A stretch of DNA of 10,514 nt from Candidatus Anderseniibacteriota bacterium (GTDB lineage Bacteria > Patescibacteriota > Andersenbacteria > UBA10190). This document shows, in pieces, positions 5,131 to 10,514 of the stretch. Position 1 is the first letter of the stretch. Each line of letters begins with the position of its first letter. The stretch lies in contig QIFI01000062.1 of assembly GCA_003229735.1 (NCBI GenBank), positions 1 to 10,514 of the forward strand, read 5' to 3'. The notes below the pieces were generated by a model. That model worked only from the letters and a program-made list of their open reading frames with translations, was not told where the DNA came from and did not search any database. Both the position numbers and the translations under genes were made by a program.

Positions 5131-5676
5131 ATGGCTTCCCGCCGCCGCCGATTTAGATCTCGGCCCAAACCACAGCCCAAAAAACCCCCCGCCAACAAGG
5201 AGATTAAAGTTCCAGAGCTTCGAGTTGTCAGCGAAGATGGCGCCCAGCTGGGCACCATGTCCACCAAAGAAGCTCTGGCTAAAGCCCAGGAAACTGGTAC
5301 TGACTTGGTTATGGTCGCGGAGAATGCCAATCCTCCCGTCGCCCGCTTATTAGACATTGGTAAACACATGTATGAAAAACGCAAAAAACAAGCCAAGCAA
5401 AAAACCATCAGCAAAAGCGGCCACATTAAAGGTGTCAGAATTGGCTTCAAAATCGGTGAGCACGACTGGAATCTACGCCTTAAACAAGCCGACAAATTCC
5501 TGGCCGAAGGTCATAAGGTAAAACTTGAAATTCGCCTCCGGGGCCGGGAAAAAGGCCGCCTAAACCAGGCCGAAGATAAAATTTACGAATTTATCAAAGC
5601 CGTACCCGGCGGAGCCAAAATCGAGGGCAAAGTAAGCAAATCCCCCCGCGGACTAACCGCCGTATTGACACTCTAA
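5131..5676 (+). CDS. infC: Translation initiation factor IF-3
   Basis: 181 residues. IF3 binds the 30S subunit, keeps it apart from 50S and checks start-codon pairing. After a basic, proline-rich N-terminal extension (about 20 residues) comes the N-domain signature NKEIKVPELRVVSEDGAQLG, then PPVARLLDIGKHMYEKRKKQAK at the linker, and the C-domain with VRIGFKIGEHDWNLRLKQADKFLAEGHKVKLEIRLRGRE. The start is a plain ATG at 5131, not the rare AUU that lets many bacteria autoregulate infC, so that circuit appears absent. No Shine-Dalgarno is visible; a heptamer array lies immediately ahead. First gene of the infC-rpmI-rplT operon. Confidence 0.96.
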   Translation: MASRRRRFRSRPKPQPKKPPANKEIKVPELRVVSEDGAQLGTMSTKEALAKAQETGTDLVMVAENANPPVARLLDIGKHMYEKRKKQAKQKTISKSGHIKGVRIGFKIGEHDWNLRLKQADKFLAEGHKVKLEIRLRGREKGRLNQAEDKIYEFIKAVPGGAKIEGKVSKSPRGLTAVLTL

Positions 5677-5702
5677 ATTGAATAGGTTACCTTAAATACT
5701 TA

Positions 5703-5897
5703 ATGAAGCAGAAAACCAACAAAGCAGCCAGCAAAAGATTTCACTTTTCCGCCGCCGGAAAAGCCCAGCGCCGTCACGTGAGGCAATCCCACTTCAACGC
5801 CCGAGCCACTGGCAATGATACCAGACACAAGCATCCTGACCAATCAGTAGCCAAGCCTGACAGTGGGCGCATTACCAGACTCCTCCCTAATTCTTAA
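5703..5897 (+). CDS. rpmI: 50S ribosomal protein bL35
   Basis: 64 residues, normal for bL35, a small basic protein of the large subunit. Typical pieces are KTNKAASKRFHFSAAGKAQRRH at the start and the SGRITRLLPNS ending (family RIKRLLP). The middle, rich in Asn/His/Asp, is less basic than most homologues. The ATG lies 26 bp after infC, with only a weak AGG upstream. It sits in the universally conserved order between infC and rplT. Confidence 0.93.
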   Translation: MKQKTNKAASKRFHFSAAGKAQRRHVRQSHFNARATGNDTRHKHPDQSVAKPDSGRITRLLPNS

Positions 5898-5907
5898 TCA
5901 TTTCCAT

Positions 5908-5942
5908 TTACTAGTTACTAATTACCAGTTACTAGTTACTAA
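5908..5942 (+). repeat. TTACYRR heptamer array (5 units) before rplT
   Basis: Five consecutive 7-bp units, TTACTAG, TTACTAA, TTACCAG, TTACTAG, TTACTAA, fill the rpmI-rplT spacer and end four bases before the rplT ATG. The left flank CATTTAC is shared with the arrays at 6332 and 7348. Confidence 0.85.
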
Positions 5943-5946
5943 CATT

Positions 5947-6324
5947 ATGTCCAGATCAACCAATAGCCCCGCCACCCGCGCTCGCCACAAAAAATGGATC
6001 AAGCGCGCCAAAGGATATCGCGGCCGCCGCCACACCGTCTTTAAGCTGGCCAAAGAAGCAGTCCTCAAAGCCGGACAATATAGCTATCGCGACCGCCGAA
6101 AAAAGAAAAGCACTATGCGTCAAAAATGGCAGATTAAAATCAACGCCGCGGTTCGTCCCCACCAAATCACATATTCCCGATTCATAGCCGCGCTGAAAAC
6201 TGGTAATATCGACCTCGACCGCAAAGTCCTGGCCCAAATTGCCGATCAGCATCCCGATGTCTTTAACCAGATCGTGACTCAAACTAAAAACCAATCAGAA
6301 CTACCAGCGGCTGCAAAAAAGTAG
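5947..6324 (+). CDS. rplT: 50S ribosomal protein bL20
   Basis: 125 residues from the ATG at 5947. The frame is open further upstream, but that part translates the heptamer array and is not homologous. bL20 is an early 23S rRNA assembly protein. The family core is plain: ATRARHKKWIKRAKGYRGRR, KLAKEAVLKAGQYSYRDRRKKK, INAAVRPHQITYSRFI and LKTGNIDLDRKVLAQIA. In many bacteria bL20 represses its own operon by binding a leader that mimics 23S rRNA; I could not identify such a structure here. No Shine-Dalgarno is seen. Last gene of the translation trio, and the decarboxylase follows after another array. Confidence 0.96.
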   Translation: MSRSTNSPATRARHKKWIKRAKGYRGRRHTVFKLAKEAVLKAGQYSYRDRRKKKSTMRQKWQIKINAAVRPHQITYSRFIAALKTGNIDLDRKVLAQIADQHPDVFNQIVTQTKNQSELPAAAKK

Positions 6325-6331
6325 CCCCCAT

Positions 6332-6401
6332 TTACTAGTTACTAATTACTAGTTACCAGTTACTAATTACTAGTTACCAGTTACTGATTACTGATTACTG
6401 A
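6332..6401 (+). repeat. TTACYRR heptamer array (10 units) before the decarboxylase gene
   Basis: Ten uninterrupted 7-bp units: TTACTAG, TTACTAA and TTACCAG in mixed order, then three TTACTGA. The last ends four bases before the ATG at 6406, the same distance as in the rplT array. The array begins with the same CATTTAC flank. Confidence 0.9.
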
Positions 6402-6405
6402 TATT

Positions 6406-7338
6406 ATGCAAATTCTAGTCACCGGAGGAGCGGGATTCATCGGTAGCCACCTTGTCGATAAATTAATCGATCAGGGGCATCATGTCATATGTGTAGATAA
6501 CTTCTTTACCGGCCAGCCCCGGAATATTAAACACCTGCTAAATCACCCCCACTTTACTCTCATTGAACACGATATCATTGATCCTCTATATATTGACCAG
6601 CCAATCGACCAGATATACAACCTGGCCTGCCCCGCTTCCCCTATCCACTACCAGCACAACCCTATCCGCACCATCAAAGCCAATACCAAAGGGATGATCA
6701 ACATGCTTGGTTTGGCCAAGAAACATAACGCCCGTCTTCTGCAAACCTCCACTTCTGAAGTCTATGGTGATCCTGAAGTTCACCCCCAACCCGAAACTTA
6801 CTTGGGAAATGTTAACCCTATCGGACCTCGAAGTTGTTACGACGAAGGCAAACGCGTAGCCGAGACCTTGTGTATGGATTATCATCGCCAGCACAAAATC
6901 GATATCCGTATCAATCGCATCTTTAACACTTACGGCCCCCGCATGCATCCCCGTGATGGCCGAGTCATCAGCAATTTTATTATGCCGGCTCTAAACAACC
7001 AGCCTATCACTATTTATGGCGACGGTTCACAAACTCGCTCCTTCTGCTATGTTGATGAGCTATTAACCGGTTTAATCCGCATGATGAACCAGACTAAAGA
7101 CCTGGGCCCCATCAACCTGGGCAATCCTGAAGAGTTCACTATTCTGGAATTGGCTCACCAGGTCATCACCATGACCGAATCAACATCTACCATAACTCAC
7201 GGACCAAGCCGCCAGGATGATCCTAAACAACGTCAGCCCGACATCACTCGAGCCAAACAAATTCTCGATTGGCAACCCGCTACCAATCTTCATACCGGCC
7301 TGCGAAAAACCATTGATTATTTCAAATCAATAAAATAA
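6406..7338 (+). CDS. UDP-glucuronate decarboxylase (UDP-xylose synthase), SDR family
   Basis: 310-residue extended short-chain dehydrogenase/reductase. It converts UDP-glucuronate to UDP-xylose and CO2 with bound NAD, in the cytosol, supplying pentose for surface glycans. Features: TGGAGFIG nucleotide loop (6-13), Asp31 after the second strand for NAD ribose, the UXS-specific NLACPASPIHYQHNPIRTIK, TSTSEVYGDP with T116/E118, the catalytic Tyr145-x3-Lys149 (CYDEGK), and RIFNTYGPRM...DGRVISNF and QTRSFCYVDEL. These motifs separate it from dTDP-glucose dehydratases and GalE. Length is that of bacterial soluble UXS, without a membrane anchor. It follows rplT by 81 bp of repeats with no terminator, so it may be read from the ribosomal operon. 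No other sugar genes are in the window. Confidence 0.93.
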   Translation: MQILVTGGAGFIGSHLVDKLIDQGHHVICVDNFFTGQPRNIKHLLNHPHFTLIEHDIIDPLYIDQPIDQIYNLACPASPIHYQHNPIRTIKANTKGMINMLGLAKKHNARLLQTSTSEVYGDPEVHPQPETYLGNVNPIGPRSCYDEGKRVAETLCMDYHRQHKIDIRINRIFNTYGPRMHPRDGRVISNFIMPALNNQPITIYGDGSQTRSFCYVDELLTGLIRMMNQTKDLGPINLGNPEEFTILELAHQVITMTESTSTITHGPSRQDDPKQRQPDITRAKQILDWQPATNLHTGLRKTIDYFKSIK

Positions 7339-7347
7339 CCCGGCCAT

Positions 7348-7368
7348 TTACCAATTACTGATTATTAT
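7348..7368 (+). repeat. Short heptamer remnant between convergent genes
   Basis: TTACCAA, TTACTGA and a decayed TTATTAT follow the CATTTAC flank. The array overlaps the end of the opposite-strand gene, supplying its stop codon and last residues (NNQ). Confidence 0.65.
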
Positions 7369-7798
7369 AAAAACACTCTGGACCCGCCGGCGCCAATTTA
7401 AGATTTTCACTTTGGGCCAGCACTAATTTCTGCTCATCCATCAGCACCAACCTCACATCACCTGAAGACACTACTTCCTCGGCACAGGGAATAACTACCG
7501 CGAACATCCCGGTAGTCAAAGCTATGGGGGGGATACCTTTAATCACCGCTTCTTCACTCGCCGACCTCACCCCCAGCACTATCACCTGGCTATTCGATTG
7601 AATCTGGCCTGGATCATATTTCACATTCACCGGCACCCCCCTCGATAACAACTCGTTATCCAGCCTCAATTTGCCCATTACTCTAATATTACCAGCCGAC
7701 CTTATGCTCACCCCGCCCACTCTCATAGCCGCCAGCATTACTATCACCACCCCAAACAACCCCACCAATGCCCATATAAATAAAGTCTTGCGTTCCAT
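7355..7798 (-). CDS. Single-pass membrane-anchored protein of unknown function
   Basis: 147 residues from the ATG at 7798, two bases after the stop of the PrsW-family gene, so the two are probably one operon. The frame is open upstream to 7855, but that part overlaps PrsW coding. Residues about 5-25 (TLFIWALVGLFGVVIVMLAAM) form one membrane helix preceded by MERK, predicting an N-in, C-out anchor. The outside part is strand-rich (GGVSIRSAGNIRVMGKL, VPVNVKYDP, SQVIVLGVRS, TGMFAVVIP, GDVRLVLMDEQKLVLAQ) with only two cysteines. No named domain recognised. Pairing with a PrsW-type protease makes it a possible substrate or partner, which is speculation. Confidence 0.72.
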   Translation of the reverse strand: MERKTLFIWALVGLFGVVIVMLAAMRVGGVSIRSAGNIRVMGKLRLDNELLSRGVPVNVKYDPGQIQSNSQVIVLGVRSASEEAVIKGIPPIALTTGMFAVVIPCAEEVVSSGDVRLVLMDEQKLVLAQSENLKLAPAGPECFYNNQ

Positions 7799-7800
7799 TA

Positions 7801-8739
7801 TTAATCTTCTAAATCTCTGATTAAAGTATACCTTACTCGCCTTTCCCTTAGCCATGGCGCCTCCTTATTCCAGGGGGAGTCAAATTGCTTAAAAAACTTT
7901 TTCATCACCCGCGCCTGCTCTGTCACCGGCGCTTTCTGCCGTACCAGCACTCGCCCATTTTTCCTGGCCATGGCGAAAAAATCACGCCTTCCCGCCCAAT
8001 TCAACAGCACCAGCAAAGGCGGCAATAATACCAGCACCGCGTAAACAGTTAGATTCAGTCCCAGCAGTAAATTATACAAACCATGGGCAAACCACGACAC
8101 AAAGAAAGCCATGGCATATAATTGCCTCCGCCTCTGCCGGTAAATTTGAAATACCGCCCGAGCCATCAACGCCCCCATAATCCCTCCGAAGCTAATATGA
8201 GCCATAGTGGAAATCATAAACCGCAGGAAAAATACAAACACCAAAGTATCCACGCTTCCCTCCGAAAACAGATTCAGAAAATACAAAGTATTTTCCAGCG
8301 TCGCGAAACCTATCCCGGCGGCTATCCCGATCACTAACCCGTCAAACACCTGGTCAACCACTCTACTCCGCCTATACCACCACCTTAACAGTAAATATCT
8401 TAGGCCTTCTTCCACCGTAGCCACAATTATAAAAGTCGCGAATGCCGGCCATAGCACATCCCTTATATTTTGCAGAGGCAAAACCGCCCCGGCAAAATAG
8501 TGGGCCGTAGCTGGCCAATATTCATACCACATGTCAGAAGCCGTTCTTTCCAGCCAAAACGCCGGCGCCACTAACCCCATACCGGCCAAAAAAGCATAGC
8601 CCACCGTCCGGGTTGGCACCGGACGATCATTGCGCCGTAAATACCACAACCAGATGAATAAGCCGGCCGGAAGCAAACTCAACAAAAAAGCAATGATCGC
8701 GTAAGCCGCTCCCGGCGGCAATGAAATAGGTTCGGTCAT
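7801..8739 (-). CDS. PrsW-family intramembrane metalloprotease
   Basis: 312 residues from the ATG at 8739; an ATG-like extension to 8769 is open but lies upstream of the predicted start point. Multi-pass membrane protein with about eight hydrophobic segments. PrsW proteases (CAAX/ABI-related) cut anti-sigma factors within the membrane. Conserved sites in order: EEGLR (E110-E111; the family usually has EExxK), GIGFATLEN (E149-N150), TMAHISFGG (H181) and SWFAHGLYN (H219). They lie on successive helices, as expected for a zinc site. The C-terminal 70 residues are basic and probably cytoplasmic. No sigma/anti-sigma gene is nearby, so the substrate is unknown. A membrane-anchored protein follows directly. 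Confidence 0.86.
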   Translation of the reverse strand: MTEPISLPPGAAYAIIAFLLSLLPAGLFIWLWYLRRNDRPVPTRTVGYAFLAGMGLVAPAFWLERTASDMWYEYWPATAHYFAGAVLPLQNIRDVLWPAFATFIIVATVEEGLRYLLLRWWYRRSRVVDQVFDGLVIGIAAGIGFATLENTLYFLNLFSEGSVDTLVFVFFLRFMISTMAHISFGGIMGALMARAVFQIYRQRRRQLYAMAFFVSWFAHGLYNLLLGLNLTVYAVLVLLPPLLVLLNWAGRRDFFAMARKNGRVLVRQKAPVTEQARVMKKFFKQFDSPWNKEAPWLRERRVRYTLIRDLED

Positions 8740-8746
8740 CCCTTTC

Positions 8747-8755
8747 AGTGTAGCA
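8747..8755 (-). promoter_or_regulatory. Extended -10 promoter, probable leaderless start of the PrsW gene
   Basis: TGC-TACACT on the minus strand (8755-8747) is an extended -10. The first transcribed base would fall next to the ATG at 8739. No good -35 is seen. GAAAGGG touches the ATG and is too close to act as a normal ribosome binding site. Confidence 0.4.
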
Positions 8756-8807
8756 GAATTTATCCACACATCTATTTTATATAGACGCTAAAAAAAATGT
8801 GAGCAAG

Positions 8808-8838
8808 AAAAAGCCCAATTAATTGCGCTTAATTGGGC
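8808..8838 (-). terminator. Intrinsic terminator of the 44-aa gene
   Basis: On the minus strand a 10-bp perfect stem (8838-8829 with 8822-8813), a 6-nt loop, and five T (8812-8808). It separates the micro-gene from the PrsW promoter. Confidence 0.85.
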
Positions 8839-8872
8839 AACTAAAACTACTTAACCAGAGCACAGAAAAAAA

Positions 8873-9007
8873 TCAATCCTTATTCTTATCCTCATCCTGT
8901 TCTTTGTGTTTATCTGCTTCAACCGAAGCAGATGCTATTCCTTCTCTTCTCAACATGTCATTCAACTGGGCTTTTCTGGCTAACGAGTCCGGACATTCAG
9001 TAATCAC
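8873..9007 (-). CDS. Hypothetical acidic/charged small protein (44 aa)
   Basis: A GTG start at 9007 is preceded at 6 nt by a perfect AGGAGG (9019-9014), the best Shine-Dalgarno in the window, and the frame closes with TGA 35 bp before a strong terminator. The product is one predicted helix region (SLARKAQLNDMLRREGIASAS) followed by a very hydrophilic Lys/Asp/Glu tail (EADKHKEQDEDKNKD). There is no signal peptide, membrane segment or known motif. The tail could be disordered or bind a basic partner. Function unknown; the expression signals make it a likely real gene. Confidence 0.68.
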   Translation of the reverse strand: MITECPDSLARKAQLNDMLRREGIASASVEADKHKEQDEDKNKD

Positions 9008-9120
9008 TGGCCACCTCCTATCAACGACCTAGTTTAACAAAGAACAAACTAAACTATCTTCATACCTTATCATACTAAGTCATCATCCCAAAATAATATC
9101 CCGAATAATATCACTCACGG

Positions 9121-9144
9121 AAAAAACCGCCTTCCCTGGCGGTT
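9121..9144 (-). terminator. Intrinsic terminator of the 57-aa gene
   Basis: AACCGCC (minus strand 9144-9138) pairs with GGCGGTT (9131-9125) around a 6-nt loop, followed by a T run (9126-9121). The stretch 9008-9120 to its left holds only the upstream region of the 44-aa gene. Confidence 0.85.
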
Positions 9145-9215
9145 ATAAATGAGCTTTTTATCACTTCCTTCTCTTTGGTAAAAAAAGTTAATGAGATTCC
9201 ATTCAAGACAATTTC

Positions 9216-9389
9216 TTAACCCTCTATCTTTTCTCTCAACAATTCCCGGCACTCAGCCAAAGCTTTCACCAAAGTCTGCTTCGCCTCAAGTACTAAGCAC
9301 CAGCCCGCCCCATCTTTCTTAAATTCAATGCCCACGCTTTCTTCTCCTGCCGCGCTCCTGTCTTCCTTAGTCTCCATTGCACTACCCAT
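9216..9389 (-). CDS. Hypothetical small protein (57 aa) with C-terminal helix
   Basis: The frame runs from an ATG at 9389, with AGGAG about 10 nt upstream and AGGA closer in; a TTG at 9416 and an ATG at 9377 are alternatives. The N-terminal third is polar and Glu/Ser-rich. The middle has a strand pair (VGIEFKKDGAGWCLVLEAK). The end is a regular amphipathic helix (LVKALAECRELLREKIEG) that could dimerise. No known domain. It has its own terminator at 9121-9144 and stands alone. Support is the ribosome site, terminator and protein-like composition. Confidence 0.6.
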   Translation of the reverse strand: MGSAMETKEDRSAAGEESVGIEFKKDGAGWCLVLEAKQTLVKALAECRELLREKIEG

Positions 9390-9453
9390 CGTCCTGGCTC
9401 TCCTAAAAAACTCCAAAGTACAATCTGCCTCTACCTGCGGAGGCTCACGTCAA

Positions 9454-9471
9454 TGTCAGATCTCTGTCAGA
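9454..9471. repeat. Two TGTCAGA direct repeats one helical turn apart
   Basis: TGTCAGA at 9454-9460 and again at 9465-9471 (11-bp period), upstream of the 57-aa gene. The spacing would put two protein contacts on one DNA face. Apart from this, 9390-9545 holds no gene I can support. Confidence 0.4.
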
Positions 9472-9545
9472 CACTTTCGTCAACTCCCGAAACTACCAGC
9501 CTGATTATAACCATAGTAATAAACCCCAACTCACGTCCTGTCAAG

Positions 9546-9568
9546 AAAAACGCCCTCTTTGAGAGGGC
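9546..9568 (-). terminator. Intrinsic terminator of the small-gene pair
   Basis: GCCCTCT (minus strand 9568-9562) pairs with AGAGGGC (9558-9552) around a 3-nt loop, followed by GTTTTT (9551-9546). It ends transcripts from the 84-aa and 69-aa genes. Confidence 0.87.
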
Positions 9569-9652
9569 TATGCGACTGCGTGTACAGATGTGGAGCCAGA
9601 ATGTATGGGCATTTTTAGACAGTCCGCCAACCGAACCTGATCAAGCAGATTA

Positions 9653-9863
9653 TCATCCGCGCATAATACAACATATACAGTATATATCATAATTGAGGGC
9701 CGGATCGAAATCTTCACTAGTTTCTGCCCAAATGCAATCCTGTTTATCCGGATCATCCTGATATTTTATCATCACCAGCGAACCTCTATCCAAACCTTTC
9801 TTTTCTTTCACCTGCACCGCCCGAGACACCAATTCCAGTAACGATGGGGTTGATGTCTAACAT
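9653..9863 (-). pseudogene. Small ORF interrupted by a one-base shift in a C tract
   Basis: The ATG at 9863 lies 17 bp after the 84-aa gene, with GGTGAT two bases ahead (extended Shine-Dalgarno match). As written it encodes only 25 residues. Removing one C from the CCCC run near 9845-9848 joins MLDINP to a long frame ending at TGA 9653, giving 69 residues. Its pieces look natural together: SLLELVSRAVQVKEKKGLD, a strand SLVMIKYQDD, an acidic AETSEDFDPALNYD, and a Cys-rich end YCICC. No family recognised. Possible causes are a sequencing or assembly error in the homopolymer, a recent null mutation, or programmed frameshifting at CCC-A. Confidence 0.45.
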
Positions 9864-9880
9864 AAATCACCCAGACAAAT

Positions 9881-10135
9881 TCACCGTTCATCTATAACAC
9901 TCCTCTGTGAAATAACCGCGTTCTTGTCATTGCTGTTGGGCATCGGAATCACTTGATGCTGTGGATATTCTTCCTGGCACCTGACTGCCACTCGCGTCAA
10001 GGCCCCCTCCTGATCCTCAAGCACCCTAATAGCGTCATCCCTCCTGAAAAAAGGCCCCACGCTATCATCCCATTCCAGTAATACGCAACGTTCACTGCCT
10101 TCCAAGCATAGCGGTTTATATATCCACCATAACAT
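9881..10135 (-). CDS. Hypothetical small protein (84 aa)
   Basis: The start at ATG 10135 is set by GGAGG (10147-10143) 7 nt upstream; the frame is open to a GTG at 10171 but lacks a ribosome site there. The product opens WWIYKPLCLEG, continues with an acidic strand-helix region (CVLLEWDDSVGPFFRRDDAIRVLEDQEGALTRVAVRC), and ends in a polar Asn/Gln/Ser tail. It looks like a small soluble alpha/beta fold. No signal peptide or known motif. It lies between an upstream terminator (10184-10212) and the shifted 69-aa frame, and probably shares a transcript with the latter. Confidence 0.68.
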   Translation of the reverse strand: MLWWIYKPLCLEGSERCVLLEWDDSVGPFFRRDDAIRVLEDQEGALTRVAVRCQEEYPQHQVIPMPNSNDKNAVISQRSVIDER

Positions 10136-10183
10136 CTGTCTTCCTCCATCTAGAGCTAAGCTAAAATACACCGGACAAAGAAC

Positions 10184-10212
10184 AAAAATCCCCAGCCTGT
10201 CCGCCGGGGATT
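10184..10212 (-). terminator. Intrinsic terminator of the 28-aa gene
   Basis: AATCCCC (minus strand 10212-10206) pairs with GGGGATT (10193-10187) around a 12-nt loop and is followed by T residues (10188-10184). It lies 23 bp after the stop of the 28-aa frame. Confidence 0.78.
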
Positions 10213-10235
10213 CGTGTCAAAGTCTAATTATGTAT

Positions 10236-10322
10236 TTAGGCTCTCACATCAACACCCGGCTCGCGACTATGCAAGCCTATCTCCAAACTGCCTAACAGTA
10301 ATTGGGTGTTGTGATTAACCAT
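10236..10322 (-). CDS. Possible micro-protein (28 aa) with own promoter and terminator
   Basis: ATG 10322 to TAA 10236. The product is a short predicted helix (TQLLLGSLEIGLHS) with a charged end. A strong promoter places the transcription start about 3 nt ahead of the ATG, and an intrinsic terminator follows the stop. Length alone gives no coding support, so the transcript could instead be a small RNA of about 140 nt. Function unknown. Confidence 0.42.
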   Translation of the reverse strand: MVNHNTQLLLGSLEIGLHSREPGVDVRA

Positions 10323-10331
10323 TACCCACAA

Positions 10332-10371
10332 ATTATCATATGCCCTAAAACATTGTCAACACTTTGTGACA
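10332..10371 (-). promoter_or_regulatory. Promoter with overlapping TGTCA-N8-TGACA palindrome
   Basis: On the minus strand -35 TTGACA (10359-10354, perfect) is spaced 16 bp from GATAAT (10337-10332, 5/6). The inverted repeat TGTCA (10354-10358) and TGACA (10367-10371), with 8 bp between, covers the -35 box, as a repressor operator would. Confidence 0.6.
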
Positions 10372-10437
10372 CCCCTGCAATATTCTCCATCTGTAAACAT
10401 GGATTCAATTACCCAAAACATGTTATAAAACATAGCT

Positions 10438-10514
10438 ATGAAAAAAATTCCCACATTACTAGTTACCAGTTACTATAGACATAACATCATGAAATGTCAC
10501 TACATAGTACGATT
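10438..10514 (+). CDS. Start of a gene cut by the window edge
   Basis: A + strand frame is open from ATG 10438 to the edge. An extended -10 TGT-TATAAA (10421-10429) lies 8 bp ahead, which would give a leaderless message. A second in-frame ATG at 10489, after the heptamer array, matches the placement seen at rplT and the decarboxylase gene. Only about 25 residues are visible, too few to identify. Confidence 0.3.
   Translation, partial: MKKIPTLLVTSYYRHNIMKCHYIVR
10456..10476 (+). repeat. TTACYRR heptamer array (3 units) near the right edge
   Basis: TTACTAG, TTACCAG and TTACTAT follow a CAT flank, in the same orientation as the other arrays, and lie 12 bp before an ATG on the + strand. Confidence 0.7.

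Noticed and set aside
5131..5133. Rare AUU start and classical IF3 autoregulation
   Set aside because: The IF3 homology begins shortly after a normal ATG, and no AUU start is needed.
5863..5946. N-terminal extension of rplT
   Set aside because: It translates the heptamer array (LLVTNYQLLVTN) and lies before the conserved bL20 start.
6586..6948. Long open frame antisense to the decarboxylase, and similar ones opposite infC, rplT and the HD gene
   Set aside because: Shadows of well-identified genes; composition is not protein-like and no start signals are present.
9568..9690. 40-codon minus-strand frame (ATG 9690) running up to the terminator
   Set aside because: No ribosome site, overlaps the end of the better-supported 69-codon frame, and its end lies at the base of the terminator stem.
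2542..9883. UGA reassigned to glycine (CPR code 25)
   Set aside because: hicB and three small genes end naturally at TGA, and glycines in core proteins use GGN codons.

Overview
The window looks like a chromosomal piece of a small-genome bacterium, most likely a member of the Candidate Phyla Radiation (Patescibacteria). This is an inference from short, AT-rich spacers full of small repeats, several tiny genes, few Shine-Dalgarno sites at the core-gene starts, a GIY-YIG/HicAB accessory island and a derived tmRNA. I have no marker gene that fixes the lineage. Genes end in TGA as well as TAA/TAG and glycine uses GGN, so the UGA=Gly code of some CPR lineages is not indicated.

Layout. (1) 1-2190, + strand: an HD-domain phosphohydrolase with its own promoter and terminator, then a small exported beta-sandwich-like protein that appears to start on a leaderless mRNA. 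(2) 2300-4890, - strand, read from right to left: tRNA-Ala(GGC), terminator, smpB, a palindromic MITE-like element, tmRNA (ssrA), a GIY-YIG nuclease, a 43-residue Cys-rich small protein, and an antitoxin-first HicB/HicA pair. The tmRNA gene is bracketed by two 34-bp direct repeats built from CTTCG heptads. A perfect 11-bp hairpin abuts its 5' end. (3) 5101-7340, + strand: the conserved infC-rpmI-rplT translation operon followed by a UDP-glucuronate decarboxylase. The starts of infC, rplT and the decarboxylase are each preceded by an array of 7-bp repeats (TTACYRR type) instead of a Shine-Dalgarno. (4) 7355-8739, - strand: a PrsW-family intramembrane protease and a downstream single-pass membrane protein. 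(5) 8808-10340, - strand: a run of very small unrelated genes (44, 57, 69, 84 and 28 residues). Most have a good ribosome binding site or promoter and are separated by strong intrinsic terminators. (6) The right edge holds the start of a + strand gene, again next to a TTACYRR array.

How they work together: smpB and tmRNA form the trans-translation ribosome rescue system and lie side by side. The encoded tag (ANLFSRVKTAFAPSFAPAFA) ends in AFA rather than the usual LAA, as in mollicutes. infC, rpmI and rplT encode IF3, bL35 and bL20. The points most worth a second look are the repeat-bracketed tmRNA with its odd tag, the heptamer arrays at start codons, the two MITE-like palindromes sharing CTAGTRCCGTTA ends, and the string of independent micro-genes.
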